From NCBI GenBank assembly GCA_037501455.1, contig CM074857.1:108905501-108969500 (forward strand): DNA of 64,000 nucleotides. The letters are read 5' to 3'. A program made the position numbers and the translations under genes. The notes under the pieces were generated by a model. It searched no databases and had not been told where the DNA came from. It saw only the letters and a list, made by a program, of their open reading frames with translations. Source of the DNA: Lantana camara (Eukaryota; Streptophyta; Magnoliopsida; Lamiales; Verbenaceae). This document shows positions 12,697 through 24,541 of this stretch, one piece after another (position 1 is the first letter of the stretch; each line of letters begins with the position of its first letter).

Positions 12697-13981
12697 TAAA
12701 TATTTATGGTTTTTGAAATGATTTGTTTGAATTATATTATTGTGCCAAGAAATAAATAATGTATACATTTGCTTCTATTTTCGAACATTTAATTTCTCTG
12801 TTAATTTTTGTATCAAGATGATATGAATTAAAATCATATTCCCATACAACACATTTAATACTATGAAAATCTAAAAATTTACCATATAATTCCATGTCAG
12901 AATATAATTGTAACATATGAAAGTTTGTGCTAGAGTATTTATATCAAAATTTTATTGTAATCGTATTTAAACTGAGATACGATGATCGATGCTGCACAAT
13001 AATCTAAAAAGTATAGTTAAAATCAAATTTACATTCAGTATATACGTTATTTTTTTCAGAGTAAATAAAATTTTCAAAAAAAATTGGAAGTTTTTGTTAT
13101 TCCATCTGTATATACCTTACATACTCCCATATGTTTTTTTTTTTTAAATAAATATTTTTTGACGTCGTCAACTATAACTTTATTTGTAACTTGTAGAATA
13201 AATTATTTAGGCTTGCAAATCATCATTTAATGTATATTTATAATATACTACTGTCTAAATTTATATTTTAGCAGTCTTGACTAAAAGACACCTAATGTGT
13301 ATGTACTATAAGTCTATGAATATATCAAATGTATTATTTTTTAGTCAAAATCACAAAAAATTAATTTAAATGATGATATGTTGTAAATATAAATATTAAA
13401 TAATAATTTATAAATTAAAATAGTTTGTTTTGCAAATTATAAATAATATCATAATTTAAATGTCAAAAAATATTTATTTTATTTTATAAAAGAATTGTCA
13501 TAAGAATTGATATATATCTGAGAGACCCCTAAAGTATCGGACAAAAATTGCCCTAATAATTAGAGTCAAATTTCAAATTATAAATTCCCAATAATACGTG
13601 TGAACAGTTGAAACAAAAGCAGAAAAATATGTGAAGCAGCATCGAAATTCGAAAGCCTTGCTGACTACGTCCCTTTTCTTGTACACTTTTCGAGGAAATT
13701 CACGACATTTATCACATTTATTCTTAGAAATACTTTGAAACTTCCTTTGACTTATCACACTTTTTACATTAATTAAAGTCATTTTTCACTATAGTTACAT
13801 CAAACAGATCATAATCTTACAATTTCAAGATTGTTTCAACTAATTACGTTGAAAAATAATTAATACCCTTCCCACCTGTCTAAGACAAAAAATGTTTGAC
13901 TTCCTTTAATTAACAGAGAATTTTAATTCCGATACGATTACGAACCCAATCAATAATATAATAAATATATCATATAATTTA

Positions 13982-14611
13982 AGGTAAATTGAGGCAATTT
14001 CCTTATCCTTTGACACGTTTCGTACTTTCCTCCTTAATTTTTGAATTTGTACAATTTATTCCCTAATATTTATAAAACGTATCACTGTTCCCATTTTGGA
14101 CGAAATTAGAAAATATTCCGTTCAACTTTTGTAACAAAATTTTTTCATGATTTCTAAGGACAAATCTATTGAAATCAGATGTCAAATGTATTAATATTAT
14201 ACATCAAATCGAAGATCTTGACGCAAGGAACACAAAGATGGCCTTGAAACCAAATTCCAACAATCGGAGAAAGAGGAATTACCGGTCAAAGATGGCGCAT
14301 GGAAGATAGAGATTTACAGGCGAATTCTGGTGGCTTCCGACTATCAATAGGATCGAATGAGGTATGAGTTTTGTTCGCTTTGGAGAGAGGAACACGATGG
14401 TGGTGGTCTTGACTCTTGAGTCATCGTGACGGAGGAGAAATCGACGGTCAAAGTTCATCTTGTATTGGTTCAAATAGAATATTCCGTTGGAATCGTGCAA
14501 AAGGAGTAACTTGCAAAAACTTTCAAAAATAAGAGGGGAAATCGCGTAAATTTGATTAAGGGGAAAAGTGCAAAACGTATTAAAGGACAAGAAATTTACC
14601 ATAATTTACCT
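13982..14611. mobile_element. MULE-like element, 630 bp, 9-bp target duplication
   Basis: It starts AGGTAAATTGAGGCAATTTC. The reverse complement of its end starts AGGTAAATTATGGTAAATTT, and similarity continues for about 75 bp. A perfect 9-bp repeat TATAATTTA flanks it at 13973-13981 and 14612-14620. An open frame of 107 codons on the minus strand (14279-14602) runs into the inverted repeat and has no domain, so I do not call it a gene. Confidence 0.8.
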
Positions 14612-15071
14612 TATAATTTAACTAATTTTTTATCAATGATACGATAAGTATAAATATTTTTCCTTATAAATTTATGAACGATAAATTAGACATTATTTAA
14701 TTAATTTATTTAATCGAATCCACCAAGTTTGAAGAAAGTATTTTCTTCAACATTGAAATATGCAATAATAACAGTCTAGTTTCTGCATATATGTTTTATA
14801 TTTTTCTACCAAAAAAAAAAAAATATATAAATATATATATATATGTTTTATATTTATATATGTTGCAAATCTAGTTTTGACCAAAGAAAATCATATGCTG
14901 CAAATTTAATGCCCCAATCGTCAAAGGATTATGTTTCAACTTTTGACTATAGTAAATAATTAAGTATAACTAATTGGTAGTTTGCGCATCCAACTCACTC
15001 GGTTAATTTAATAGTTCAGGATTATGATAGTTAATTTAACTAAAATTTTGTAAGCATTAAGATTTTTGTAT

Positions 15072-15126
<55 letters not shown>
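15072..15126. repeat. (TAA)n microsatellite
   Basis: An uninterrupted ATA/TAA trinucleotide run of about 55 bases. Confidence 0.95.
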
Positions 15127-15127
<1 letters not shown>

Positions 15128-15309
15128 CATTTCTTATAATAGTTCTATCTCGTTCAGTATAAAACACGGTTTAGTTTTCCATATTGAGAATTAATTATAT
15201 TTTTTAATGAAGGAAGAGAACTCATTTGTAGGTTTAAGGAAAAAAAAGGATTTGTAGATATTGATCATCCTATTATTTGTTTCTTTCGAGAAATTATCAA
15301 GTAGTATGA

Positions 15310-15660
15310 TCCTCTTTTTAATTTTTTATTAGAATTTTCAAATATTTCAGATTAACTTATGTACTTTGTAAAAATTTTAAGATTGTCATCTGTACTTTGA
15401 AGGAATTTTTAGATTGTTATCTCGACCATTTGAAGGAATTTTTAGATTGTCATCTCGACCATTTAGGTGTTAACACGTGCCCCTTTTTTTTGTCGAAAAC
15501 TGGTAATTTTTCATTGGAAATGAGACACGTGTAACACTTAAATGACCTAGATAGCAATTTAATTTTTTTTACAAAATACATATGATAACTTGAAACATTT
15601 GAAAATTCGGATATAAAATTTTAAGAAAACCACAATGCAGGGGTAAGTTATTTTTTCCTC
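15310..15660. mobile_element. Diverged foldback element related to 12369-12696
   Basis: It shares the AGATTGTCATCTCGACCATT block and the complementary AAATGACCTAGATAGCAATT block with the 12369 copy, and the same loop-side ACACGTG motifs. The left end is eroded. A segment of about 34 bp containing GAAGGAATTTTTAGATTGT is duplicated in tandem around 15398-15465. No target duplication could be found. Confidence 0.5.
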
Positions 15661-16867
15661 TTAATTTTATAACTAATAATAGTCGTGGGCCATTAATCGA
15701 TATAGTTCAATGGTTCCATGCAATCATAACTTAATTAAAAATTTTAAGAATTTTGATTAAAACCCCTAAAATTTTTCATATAACTTTTCCCCCCTTACTT
15801 CAGCTTTTATAAATTTTAATTGTTACATGTGAAGTTATGAATTTAATTAATTTCACTTCTCCTTAAATAAATGACAATTATTTTGCTGGCTTATTATTTA
15901 TATGATCATTTAACTGGATCAACCTAAACCATAACAACCCTTAATTGATATTAATTTATAATAAACCAACCATTTCAGCTCAAACTTCATTAAATTTGAC
16001 AAAAATAACTAAAACAGTTATAACTCCCCGCACCATTAATTATTTTCTCTACTAAAATTTTAATTTTATTAAAAAAAATTCAAACCGAATACCGTCGAAA
16101 AGAACCAATATTGATAAAATAGAAATAGATCTACATGCATGATATATACTAGGTGATCTTCTCGAACAAGCTAAGCTCCATTAATACTGACCATAGATTT
16201 CAAATCCAGATCTTATTTCTTGGGATTATTTATCAAGATATCTCATATATAAATTTGAGTCTATCGTATAAAAGTTTGGCCATCTCGGGTATGAGAATGT
16301 TAACAATTTAAATTCTTTTGTTAGGGGTTTGCTTATGCTATAGAACATTAAGAGTTGCAGTTCTTTTATTCTTCGTCATGAAATAATGGTGTATTATCAC
16401 ATATCAACTAAAACTACAATATCGGCCTATGTTGGTTTCGTAATTTTTCCTCTCTTTGATTTGGATTTTGAAATTTCGGATTCTATCTTGATTTATAATA
16501 TTATGTTGTTCAACTCCTTGTGCAGAAGGAAATCTTGAATTCAGAAGTTTGAAAAAAGTTTAATGAAAGGTAGGTTAAATATGAATACCCAATTGAAGAA
16601 GTATTAGGGTTTATAATTAAAGAGATGAAATTGGAAAATTACGAGCTATATTATAGGTGTAGGGTCGTTGGCTTCTCTTAATCTAAGCACATGCATTTAT
16701 ACCTAATTAGTAACTATTCAATGACCTCTTCCAAGAAATGCAGTAAATTGGTCATAAAGTAGTATAATGTATCTTCGTTTATCACAAAAAATAATCACAA
16801 GGGCCATGGCAGCAACACTTCATAAAAAACTAGAATAGAAAATCTTTTATTTTTATTTTTATTTTTT

Positions 16868-16925
16868 TGGGGTAAGGGGGTTGGGGGAAGAGGCCGGCGA
16901 CGGAGGGAGTGGGGATGCCGAAGAC
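16868..16925 (+). repeat. G-rich stretch
   Basis: Runs of G (GGGG, GGGGG, GGGGG, then GGAGGG and GGGG) in close succession on the plus strand stand out in AT-rich DNA. They could form a G-quadruplex. No gene lies within about 150 bases, apart from the solo LTR that starts at 17079. Confidence 0.6.
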
Positions 16926-17078
16926 TTTGAGTTCCTAAAGATGCAATATCATTGATAGAAAGTGTGTTTTTTTAATAAAAATAGAATGACAAATTTTATT
17001 GAGAAAATGTTTCGTTTCAAATAAGTAACTAAACCCACTCAATTCTCATATCATAATAGATTCTCTTTCTTTTACATT

Positions 17079-17936
17079 TGATGGTGCAGAAACTTGTAAA
17101 GGATTTAAACCCCAATCACTTTAGAATTTGTTTGTAGAAAGGAAGACCATCACAGGCGTTGAGCCTCAGGAACTGGGTTTCCAATGAGCGTGGGTTCTTC
17201 CAGCTAGGATAACACCAGGAAATCGTGCAACAAGGGTGCAGGAAATGGTGAAATATATGAAGCTTTGGAGAATATGAAGATGCAGAGAAAAATGATGCCC
17301 AGTTCAGTAGTGCGGTGTCTTGTGAAGAAGATGACTTGGGGAAGAGAGCATGTGTTCTCCCCTATTTATATGTTAGGGATGAGGGTAAATCGGGTAAACT
17401 GACCATGTGGTCCCAAACCTGTGTTGCCCTAACACGTGGCAGCCCATGGGGGCGTGAGAACGACACCTCTGAAAAGGAGGCGGCGTGTCAGGTGCAAGGT
17501 GCGCACCTCCTCTGTGTCAAAGGTTGTTGGCGAGGGTCGCGTGAGGGGAAGGCCCCAAGGTCCGTTTTGTTAGGGTTCGGATCCGTCGCGGGGGTGGAGG
17601 ATCATACACGGGCGTTGGTGACGCTCGAAGAGTGCACGGATGGGTTCCCCACGGCAGATGACCTTTGAGCGTCAAAACCCGACCACCAGTAGCGGGGCCC
17701 TTGTGTGGGTGCCTCCCTGAGAAGGGTGACCCTGAGGGCCGGTGTGCGAGCGTCAGGCCTATCTGCTCGAACCCCTTTTACTTGAATAGTTGGTTGAGGC
17801 TCATGGGCCTGTACCAGTAAGCAAGCGAGCGGGCTGGGTTAGCCCACAAGCCCATCAATGCGAGCGTCCAATCTCTCAACCGGCAGGTGGCGACACGTGG
17901 ACGGCTCTGATACGAGCGTGGTTTTATGTCTCATCA
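17079..17936 (-). mobile_element. Solo LTR, family A copy 2, intact, 858 bp
   Basis: The ends are TGATGG and CTCATCA, and the perfect 5-bp target duplication ACATT lies at 17074-17078 and 17937-17941. It matches the split copy at 2744-8197 along its whole length. A minus-strand TATA box lies at about 17361-17376. The 117-codon open frame at 17315-17668 is on the opposite strand and has no domain. Because it lacks the CACTA insertion, it shows the empty site. Confidence 0.85.
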
Positions 17937-18157
17937 ACATTAAAGACAAATCATAAAACCGATTACTAGAGTATCGGCACACCATCCTCAAAATAGTTTT
18001 TTGGCATACTTAACTCTTCCAAAGACAAGGATCTTTTGAAAATTATAGGTTGAAATTCGTTAATGTCTTTAACCAAAAATTTTTTTTTATGTACTTTCAG
18101 ACTTATACCAGACCAGAAATATAGTAATGGCAACATCCGAAACTTACAGAAAGAACG

Positions 18158-18282
18158 ACAATTCAACCAATTCAATTTAATATCAATCCATCTCTATAGA
18201 AGCCTTGCAACATTTGAAAATTTTGGAAAAAATGACAATTCGACCAATTCAGTTGAATATTGGTCTATTTCTATAGAAGCAT
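18158..18282. repeat. Degenerate 75-bp tandem duplication
   Basis: Two units about 75 bp apart share ACAATTC(A/G)ACCAATTCA and CTATAGAAGC blocks with scattered differences. It is non-coding. The surrounding 17942-18940 is otherwise AT-rich with no gene seen. Confidence 0.5.
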
Positions 18283-18934
18283 TAATAGGAAGTATTCGTT
18301 ACCCACAAAAAAATAATAAGAAGTATTTTTTCTTTTTTATTTTTTTTATTTTTTTATAAAGAGGATTGTTACTAATTTTTCAATTACCCTTAACAAGATT
18401 CAAATTCATGACATATTATTTCAAATGTGTATATACTTATCATTAAACTATATACATATATATATGCTTGCCTCTTGATAGCTAGGAAGAATATATTTAA
18501 CACCTAACAAATTTTTTTAATGTTTTCCTTAATAAACTTAAGTGGAGACGCTGCCTTTTAGTCAAGGAAATCAGGTAATAAAAAGTATTGGAAACTCTGA
18601 AAATAGTAAGTTTTGCTCTTCAAGGTGCTAACGCGAGCCATGACAATATATCCAAATTGAATGTTCTACAACGTGTCCTCCTTCTAAATCACACCCTTTT
18701 GAATTTTAGTTGATCGGTTAGGTGTATATATATTTTTCAAGATAATATTAATTACGAATTACGATATAACTTTCAGCAATAATATTGCTAACCATATATG
18801 AAGAGTACGATGAAACTTTTAAATTTGGTAAAAGAGGGCCTTAAGTGGATATTTATGATATCCATATAGTGAAAACACACACAAAAATGGCATGTACCTG
18901 AACAACTAAATTGATAATAGTTGCTTCCAATTAT

Positions 18935-19095
18935 TTACGATCTACCTTTTAAAAATATTATTTTGCCGTGTTATGTCGTGTTAAATATTTTATTCGAAAT
19001 TTCTCTTGTAAAAAAAAGAAAAACTATATCACTATATGATTATCGTGTTATGTTCATATCAATGTGTTTCTATTTGTGTATCATATCAAATTGTG
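18935..19095. mobile_element. Degenerate GACACG-type MITE
   Basis: The order of blocks matches the 136-bp element at 28401-28536: TAAAAATAT(T/C)ATTTTGCCGTG near the left and a GTGT/GCATCATA-like end on the right. The GTGTCCGT-type repeats between are mutated to GTGTTATG. Ends and target duplication are no longer clear. Confidence 0.45.
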
Positions 19096-20760
19096 AAATT
19101 ACTAACCCAAAAAATGGTTAGCAGGATATCCACTTTCTTGCAACTTTTCTTTGCTCTATTATTGGCTTTAGTTTGAAATCCGAAGAACATCAACATAGTG
19201 TATATTCACCAATATGACATTCACGAGTCATGATCATTGTTCAGTCGGATTCGGTTTCCTATCACTCTGTAACGAAAAATTCTAGAAGTATGTGCTGAAC
19301 TTAACTTATTTTAAAAGTTTTTTATTTTAATTTGTATTACCTTAAAAATTAATTGATTGGATATATAAGACGACATATGAGATATGTTAATACAATCCCC
19401 GCATGCCTAGAATCAAAATATCGGAAATCAATCTGAGACTCTAACATCATATTAGAAAATATGTATTTGACTCCATTCATCTAAAAAACTAATCGACAAT
19501 ATGAAGGTTGACAAAATTTCATTAAGTTGCATGTGATTTGATATTTAATCGGTATGCCACATTAACAAGAACCTGCCGAAATATTGTTACATAAACCCTC
19601 TCATACTTGATGAAAAACTAAACGTGATCGTCAATTATTTCTGAAGTAGAGATTATTTATGCGTCTGGTTCAATAGTACAATATAGAAACTTCCATTGTT
19701 TTCCTTGGTCTTTTATAAATACTTTTCGCTTTCCTATTAGTATGTAGTCGTAGCTCAGCACACCTTCCTTAATATTATATAAATATATTATTATATGTAT
19801 TCTTGATTTTATTAATCTCAATTCTACCAATAAAAAAAAATATACATCCAATATTTGTTTAGTCATTATATTCAAAATTAGTATTTTGAATTGCGAGCGC
19901 AGCCATACCCAAATTCATGGATACGACCGATCCAGAATCAAAGCTCCACAAATTAATTAGTCCTTTGTTTCTTTCTAAATGTCGCGTGCTTCTTTTTTTT
20001 CCCTTTTCTTTCTTCCTAACTCCTTAAAATATCTTGCATTAATTTAATTTCTTAACACAACAAGAAAACGACGCATATATAACACAATTAAATTCACCTG
20101 CCCGTGGCGTAGACTAGTGGTATCGACCACTTGTTAATTTAGTAAAGATTTCAAATTTAAATAGGTGAAAAGAATATTTGTTGTCGATAGAAAAAAATTT
20201 ATACATTAATTATCTAATTTCATGTGAAGAAAGAATGAGTAATCACATTTCTTAGACACGAAGAAACGAATAAAAGAGAGAAGTTAAAAATGTCCCTCAC
20301 GGGTGGATTTTCCATTTAATCTTGATTTTTAGCATAATTTAGTGGTTTGATAATCGATATTTTATTAGTTTAATTAGAAATCTCGAATTTTGAGTTATTA
20401 AAAATGCATTTGTTATTACTAGGGGTAAATTTTATGTTAACTGTCAGAAATTCCGTCAGAACGGTTTTTCGACAAACATGTTAAGGACGCACGCTTTCCC
20501 GTCAAATTCCCTAATACCGATGGATTCGTCCCCCGAGTTTCGACAATTTTGTTTAGTGAATGAGCACAATTTAAGAAATGAAGAAACAAGTAGTTACCTA
20601 CTTTCTATTTTAATGTTGATTTTGTGAAGGAATTGAATTCTTCCTTTTGTGTTCAACCCTGACCTATGCACCCCAAAACAGTACGTACATCAAAGTCCAA
20701 TCAAGATCAACTGCTTCCCTGTCAGCATTCACACTCATTGATCCATTAAATAAACAAATA
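19096..20760. other. Intergenic DNA upstream of the carbonic anhydrase gene
   Basis: AT-rich with no supportable gene. At about 20098-20200 a tRNA-like A-box segment (GTGGCGTAGACTAGTGGTAT) is followed by a weak B-box-like stretch, which may be a worn SINE. I did not find a target duplication. Confidence 0.35.
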
Positions 20761-20779
20761 ACTATATGCTTTTTGCCTC

Positions 20780-20786
20780 TATAAAA
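20780..20786 (+). promoter_or_regulatory. TATA box of the carbonic anhydrase gene
   Basis: TATAAAA lies 139 bases before the chosen ATG (20925). This places transcription start near 20810. The leader then contains a (GA)n run at about 20889-20906. Confidence 0.6.
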
Positions 20787-20924
20787 GGAGCCTATGGCCC
20801 TCTTATCATCACAACAACTCCATTATTAGTTTACTTTCCTTTCACATTGCATAACCAAGATATCATATCTACATACATATATTTACAGGGAGAGAGAGAG
20901 AGAGAGGTAGAAAAGCTGGCAACA

Positions 20925-23269
20925 ATGAAGATTAGAAGCTTTCCTCAGAGCTCCTTCCTTGTTCTTGTTACTGTTCTTCTATCATTTACATGCTTCACAA
21001 GGGCTCAAGAAGTTGGTATGCTCAAATAACCATCCTTTTCACTGTTCCTTGATATGTTTTCGGGGAAATCGGTACATGATATTTATCGTGTGATTGATCA
21101 AGATTGATACCGATCCGTTGAAAATATATCAGCCCTCAACCACCACTTAACTGATTATTATGCTGTAATACGTATTAGATAAGTCTTGTTTTCGAATGAT
21201 TTGCAGATAACGAGAGAGAATTCAGCTACGTTGAAGATAGTGAAATCGGGCCGGCGCATTGGGGGGAAATCCATCCGGAATGGGCAGCGTGCAACTCGGG
21301 GAAAATGCAGTCCCCGATTGATCTGATGCACGAAAGGGTTGAAATAGTGTCGCATTTGGGCAGAGTTAGGAGAGGTTATAAGCCTTCTAATGCTACACTT
21401 ATCAACAGAGGCCATGATATGATGGTAGGTGAAAGAAACTTTCGTTTAATTTAGTGAATAATTGAAATGATTTATTTAAGATATTAATCTTTTTTGCAAT
21501 ATGTTTAATTAATTCAATCTAGCTGTAAGTTAGCTGGTGCGTAGTTACATTACAGAAATAATGAATTGGAAATAAAGAATTATTATTCACGGTGACTTAG
21601 TTTATTAATTAATGGGGAGAAGGTTGGTTTAATTATTTTTGTCAAAATCAAGATTATTAATTTTTTAATTTATTTGATTAAAGAAGAAAGAGTGATCAAA
21701 GACATCATTGCGTTGACATTATGATGCGTGTTTTTCATACTTAAAAGGGTAATTATTTTTCACTTTTTCAAGGGCATAAAATATTAGTATACATTTAGCT
21801 AATTACATATTAAAATATGGAATTAATTAGTTTACAAGAAGGCGACCAATTGCCATTCCAAAAAAAAAAAAAAAAATCTAATAATATAAATCTGTTATTT
21901 ATGAATCTTATAATTCTGTAGCTTGTGACTAATTAATAGAAATATATCCACCCAACCCCCTGCTATTATTTAAAATGAGCATAAATTATAAAATATCTCA
22001 TAAAAAATCTTATAGCCGACAATTGTATTATATGCTTGGATTGTGCAAAATTTTCTTTATAAAAATGTTGTTTTTATATTTATATGCACAGTCTCTAAAT
22101 TATAAGATTTTTTACGTTAATTTTTGAAATACAAAATTTGATTTTGCACTTTCGATATTTCATAGAATTTTCCTAGGAATTATTCCATAATTAATTTTGT
22201 GGGTATGAATGCAGTTAAGATGGACGGGGAATGCAGGAAACATCAACATAAATGGAACCCTATTTCATCTCAGGCAGTGCCATTGGCACTCACCTTCTGA
22301 GCACACCATCAACGGAAGAAAGTACTTTTCTTTTCTTCATTCTCATAATTCTGATTTTAATTCAATAAATTAAAATAATTACACCAGAAAAAAAAAAAAT
22401 ACTAATATTTGTGTATATATAATAACAGGTACGATATGGAAGTTCATTTGGTCCACGAAAGCGACGATAATCGTACTGCTGTGGTTGGAATCCTCTACAA
22501 AATTGGGCGTCCCGATTCTTTCTTGTCCATGGTACGTATTATATGCGCATCTCTAATATACAAACATTTTTAAAAATATTATTTTATTATACTGTATCAT
22601 GTCGGATACTTCTTGCGCGAATTTTTTTTTAAAAAATCCATCTTGTCGCGTATGTATTACTGTGTTTATATTTGTGCATCATAGTTACGAATACGCCCAA
22701 GTTTATACATCTAATTTCTTGCCTATTTTCTTGTTTAGATGAAACACGAGTTAGAAGCACTTGTGGATACCCCAGACATAGAAAAAGTTGTTGGATTTGT
22801 AAATCCCCAGAATATCAAATTCGGGAGTAGAAAGTATTATAGGTACATCGGCTCACTTACCATCCCTCCCTGCACTCAAAACATCATCTGGACCATGGTG
22901 AAAAAGGTAAAACTAGTATGTATATATATAGTATTCTTTTTATCAATTTTTAACATTTTATGTGAAAAATTATTGCAAAATACATATGCCAATCCTAAAT
23001 TGTTTTTGAAATAATCTTTGAACAGGTGAGGACCGTGACGAGAGAGCAAGTACGATTGATTCGCGACGCGGTCCATGATGTAAGAATATATAATACCTAA
23101 AATCTGAAATAATTATTTTCATAATAAGTTTTATTTTTGTCATATTTTAAAATTAATGTATTGTTATATATTGTGTAATGTACAGGAATCCCAGGTGAAT
23201 GCGAGGCCAATCCAGCCGATAAATGAGAGGTCTATAAACTTATACAGGCCAAGAGATCGTCAGAATTAG
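20925..23269 (+). CDS. Secreted alpha-carbonic anhydrase, seven exons, 274 aa
   Basis: It catalyses reversible hydration of CO2 to bicarbonate. Exons: 20925-21015, 21207-21424, 22215-22321, 22429-22531, 22739-22906, 23026-23079 and 23186-23269. All introns are GT-AG and the joined frame is 825 nt. I chose the ATG at 20925 because it opens a clear signal peptide (MKIRSF..., hydrophobic [11 protein letters not shown], cut near TRAQ). The family features are visible: [21 protein letters not shown], the shuttle histidine in NRGHDMM, two zinc histidines in CHWHSPSEH, the third in VHLVHE, and the [10 protein letters not shown] region. The length is normal for plant alpha-CAs. With all ligands present it should be active, in the secretory path, the apoplast or possibly plastids. 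Storage-type relatives (dioscorin, nectarin) cannot be excluded. An exact family number cannot be assigned. Confidence 0.93.
22554..22684. mobile_element. GACACG-type MITE relic in intron 4 of the carbonic anhydrase gene
   Basis: It follows the block order of the 28401-28536 element: TTTAAAAATATTATTTT near the left, a mutated TGTCGGATACTTCT block, AAAAAATCCATCTTGTCGCG, and GTGCATCATAG at the right end. It accounts for much of the 207-bp intron 4 (22532-22738) and leaves the splice sites untouched. Confidence 0.6.
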
Positions 23270-23410
23270 AATAATTGGCTACTTAGGCTTAGTTTGATTA
23301 TATATCTATAATTTCATATAATTAATACTTTTACCATGTATTTTTGCACTTACATGGTCGATTAACGTTCTTGAGTTTGTCATTTTAATTATTTATTCGT
23401 TATGTATATG

Positions 23411-23416
23411 AATAAA
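23411..23416 (+). terminator. Likely polyadenylation signal of the carbonic anhydrase gene
   Basis: AATAAA lies 142 bases after the stop codon, in AT-rich DNA with TTGT-rich sequence on both sides. Confidence 0.5.
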
Positions 23417-24074
23417 GACCTTGTCTATTGTTTATTAAAAGCGTTGCCTTTTTGCTAATTCCTTTTTTAATAACCGCGACAATGGTGTCGATAGTTTTAT
23501 GTAACTCAGTTTGATAAGTTATCGATATTTAAGTATAAACTCTTTTAATGGAAATGCATTTAAATTAAACATCTAACCAAGCCTAATAGGGTGGGGGATT
23601 GTAATCTATTTATGAATTCGTAAGAGGTGAAAGTGTAATTTTTGCGTAACTATAAGGGGTGTAGATGTAATTACGAAAATATATCGGAACAGGCCAAACA
23701 GTTGAAATGTCCCGAGGATGTCACGCAACCATATAGTCCCTTCCCCGAGTATGTCTAATAATCATACATTAAACTATGTTTACTTGGTTTTCACCTGAAA
23801 TCATCGGTGAACAAAAATTAAGAAACTATACAAAAAAATATATATTTCACTTTTTATTCTACATGTGGATAAAAATGTAGGTTATAAGGATCATTGTTTT
23901 TTAGTTCAAGAAACGAGATTAATTATTTTGCCCGTTGTCAAACATTTTATCTTTTTTCAAACGTTTATCTAACTACCGGACTTAATTTAATTACCAATTT
24001 CGAGTATCGAGCAATTTTAAATTCCATTTAGATATTCTTGATCTTTCTTTAACTTAACTTTCTTAATGCTCTCG

Positions 24075-24190
24075 TCAACAGAGGGTTGATTCAAGTGAAT
24101 GAGAGTTTTTTTCTCCAAGATAATAATCCTGAGTTCGAATTCTTTTCATCAACGGGGGACATGTGTTAAAAAAAAGAAAAAAAAAAATTG
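24075..24190 (+). mobile_element. Possible SINE remnant
   Basis: A tRNA-like B box (GAGTTCGAATTC) lies about 45 bp after a weak A-box-like TTGATTCAAGTGAATGAG. The stretch ends in an A-rich tail (about 24168-24187). No flanking duplication was found. The rest of 23420-24541 is AT-rich with no gene seen. Confidence 0.35.
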
Positions 24191-24541
24191 TAATCAATGC
24201 TGGATATTTTTTTATATTCATGAGCTAGTGGAAAAAAAAACAGCAAGATCATAAGAAAAATGAAATTTATAAATCAAAAGTGGATGCCGGATTTATACAA
24301 GACAATCAAGATTCAAGAACTGCACAAGAATATATATTTCGCTAATATGTGATTGATTGATAAACATTTAACCCCTGTTTTAATTTGTTATACTTCTAAT
24401 AATTGTACATTACTGAGCATTCTTCACTGCTAGAAACCATGAAAACATGAGACTCAGAACTTTTTACTGATCATAAGTTCTTCCCCCCATCTCAAAAGAT
24501 CATTACAACAACAATTGATCTATGATTCATCCTCGTCGTCG

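Noticed and set aside
14279..14602. 107-codon minus-strand open frame
   Set aside because: It lies wholly in a MULE-like element and runs into its inverted repeat; no domain.
15072..15126. Regular short repeats as a CRISPR array
   Set aside because: A simple trinucleotide microsatellite in plant DNA; no spacers.
17315..17668. 117-codon open frame
   Set aside because: It is within a solo LTR on the strand opposite to the LTR; chance frame.
20098..20200. tRNA-like A-box segment
   Set aside because: No cloverleaf or good B box, so not a tRNA gene; evidence is too weak for a firm SINE call.
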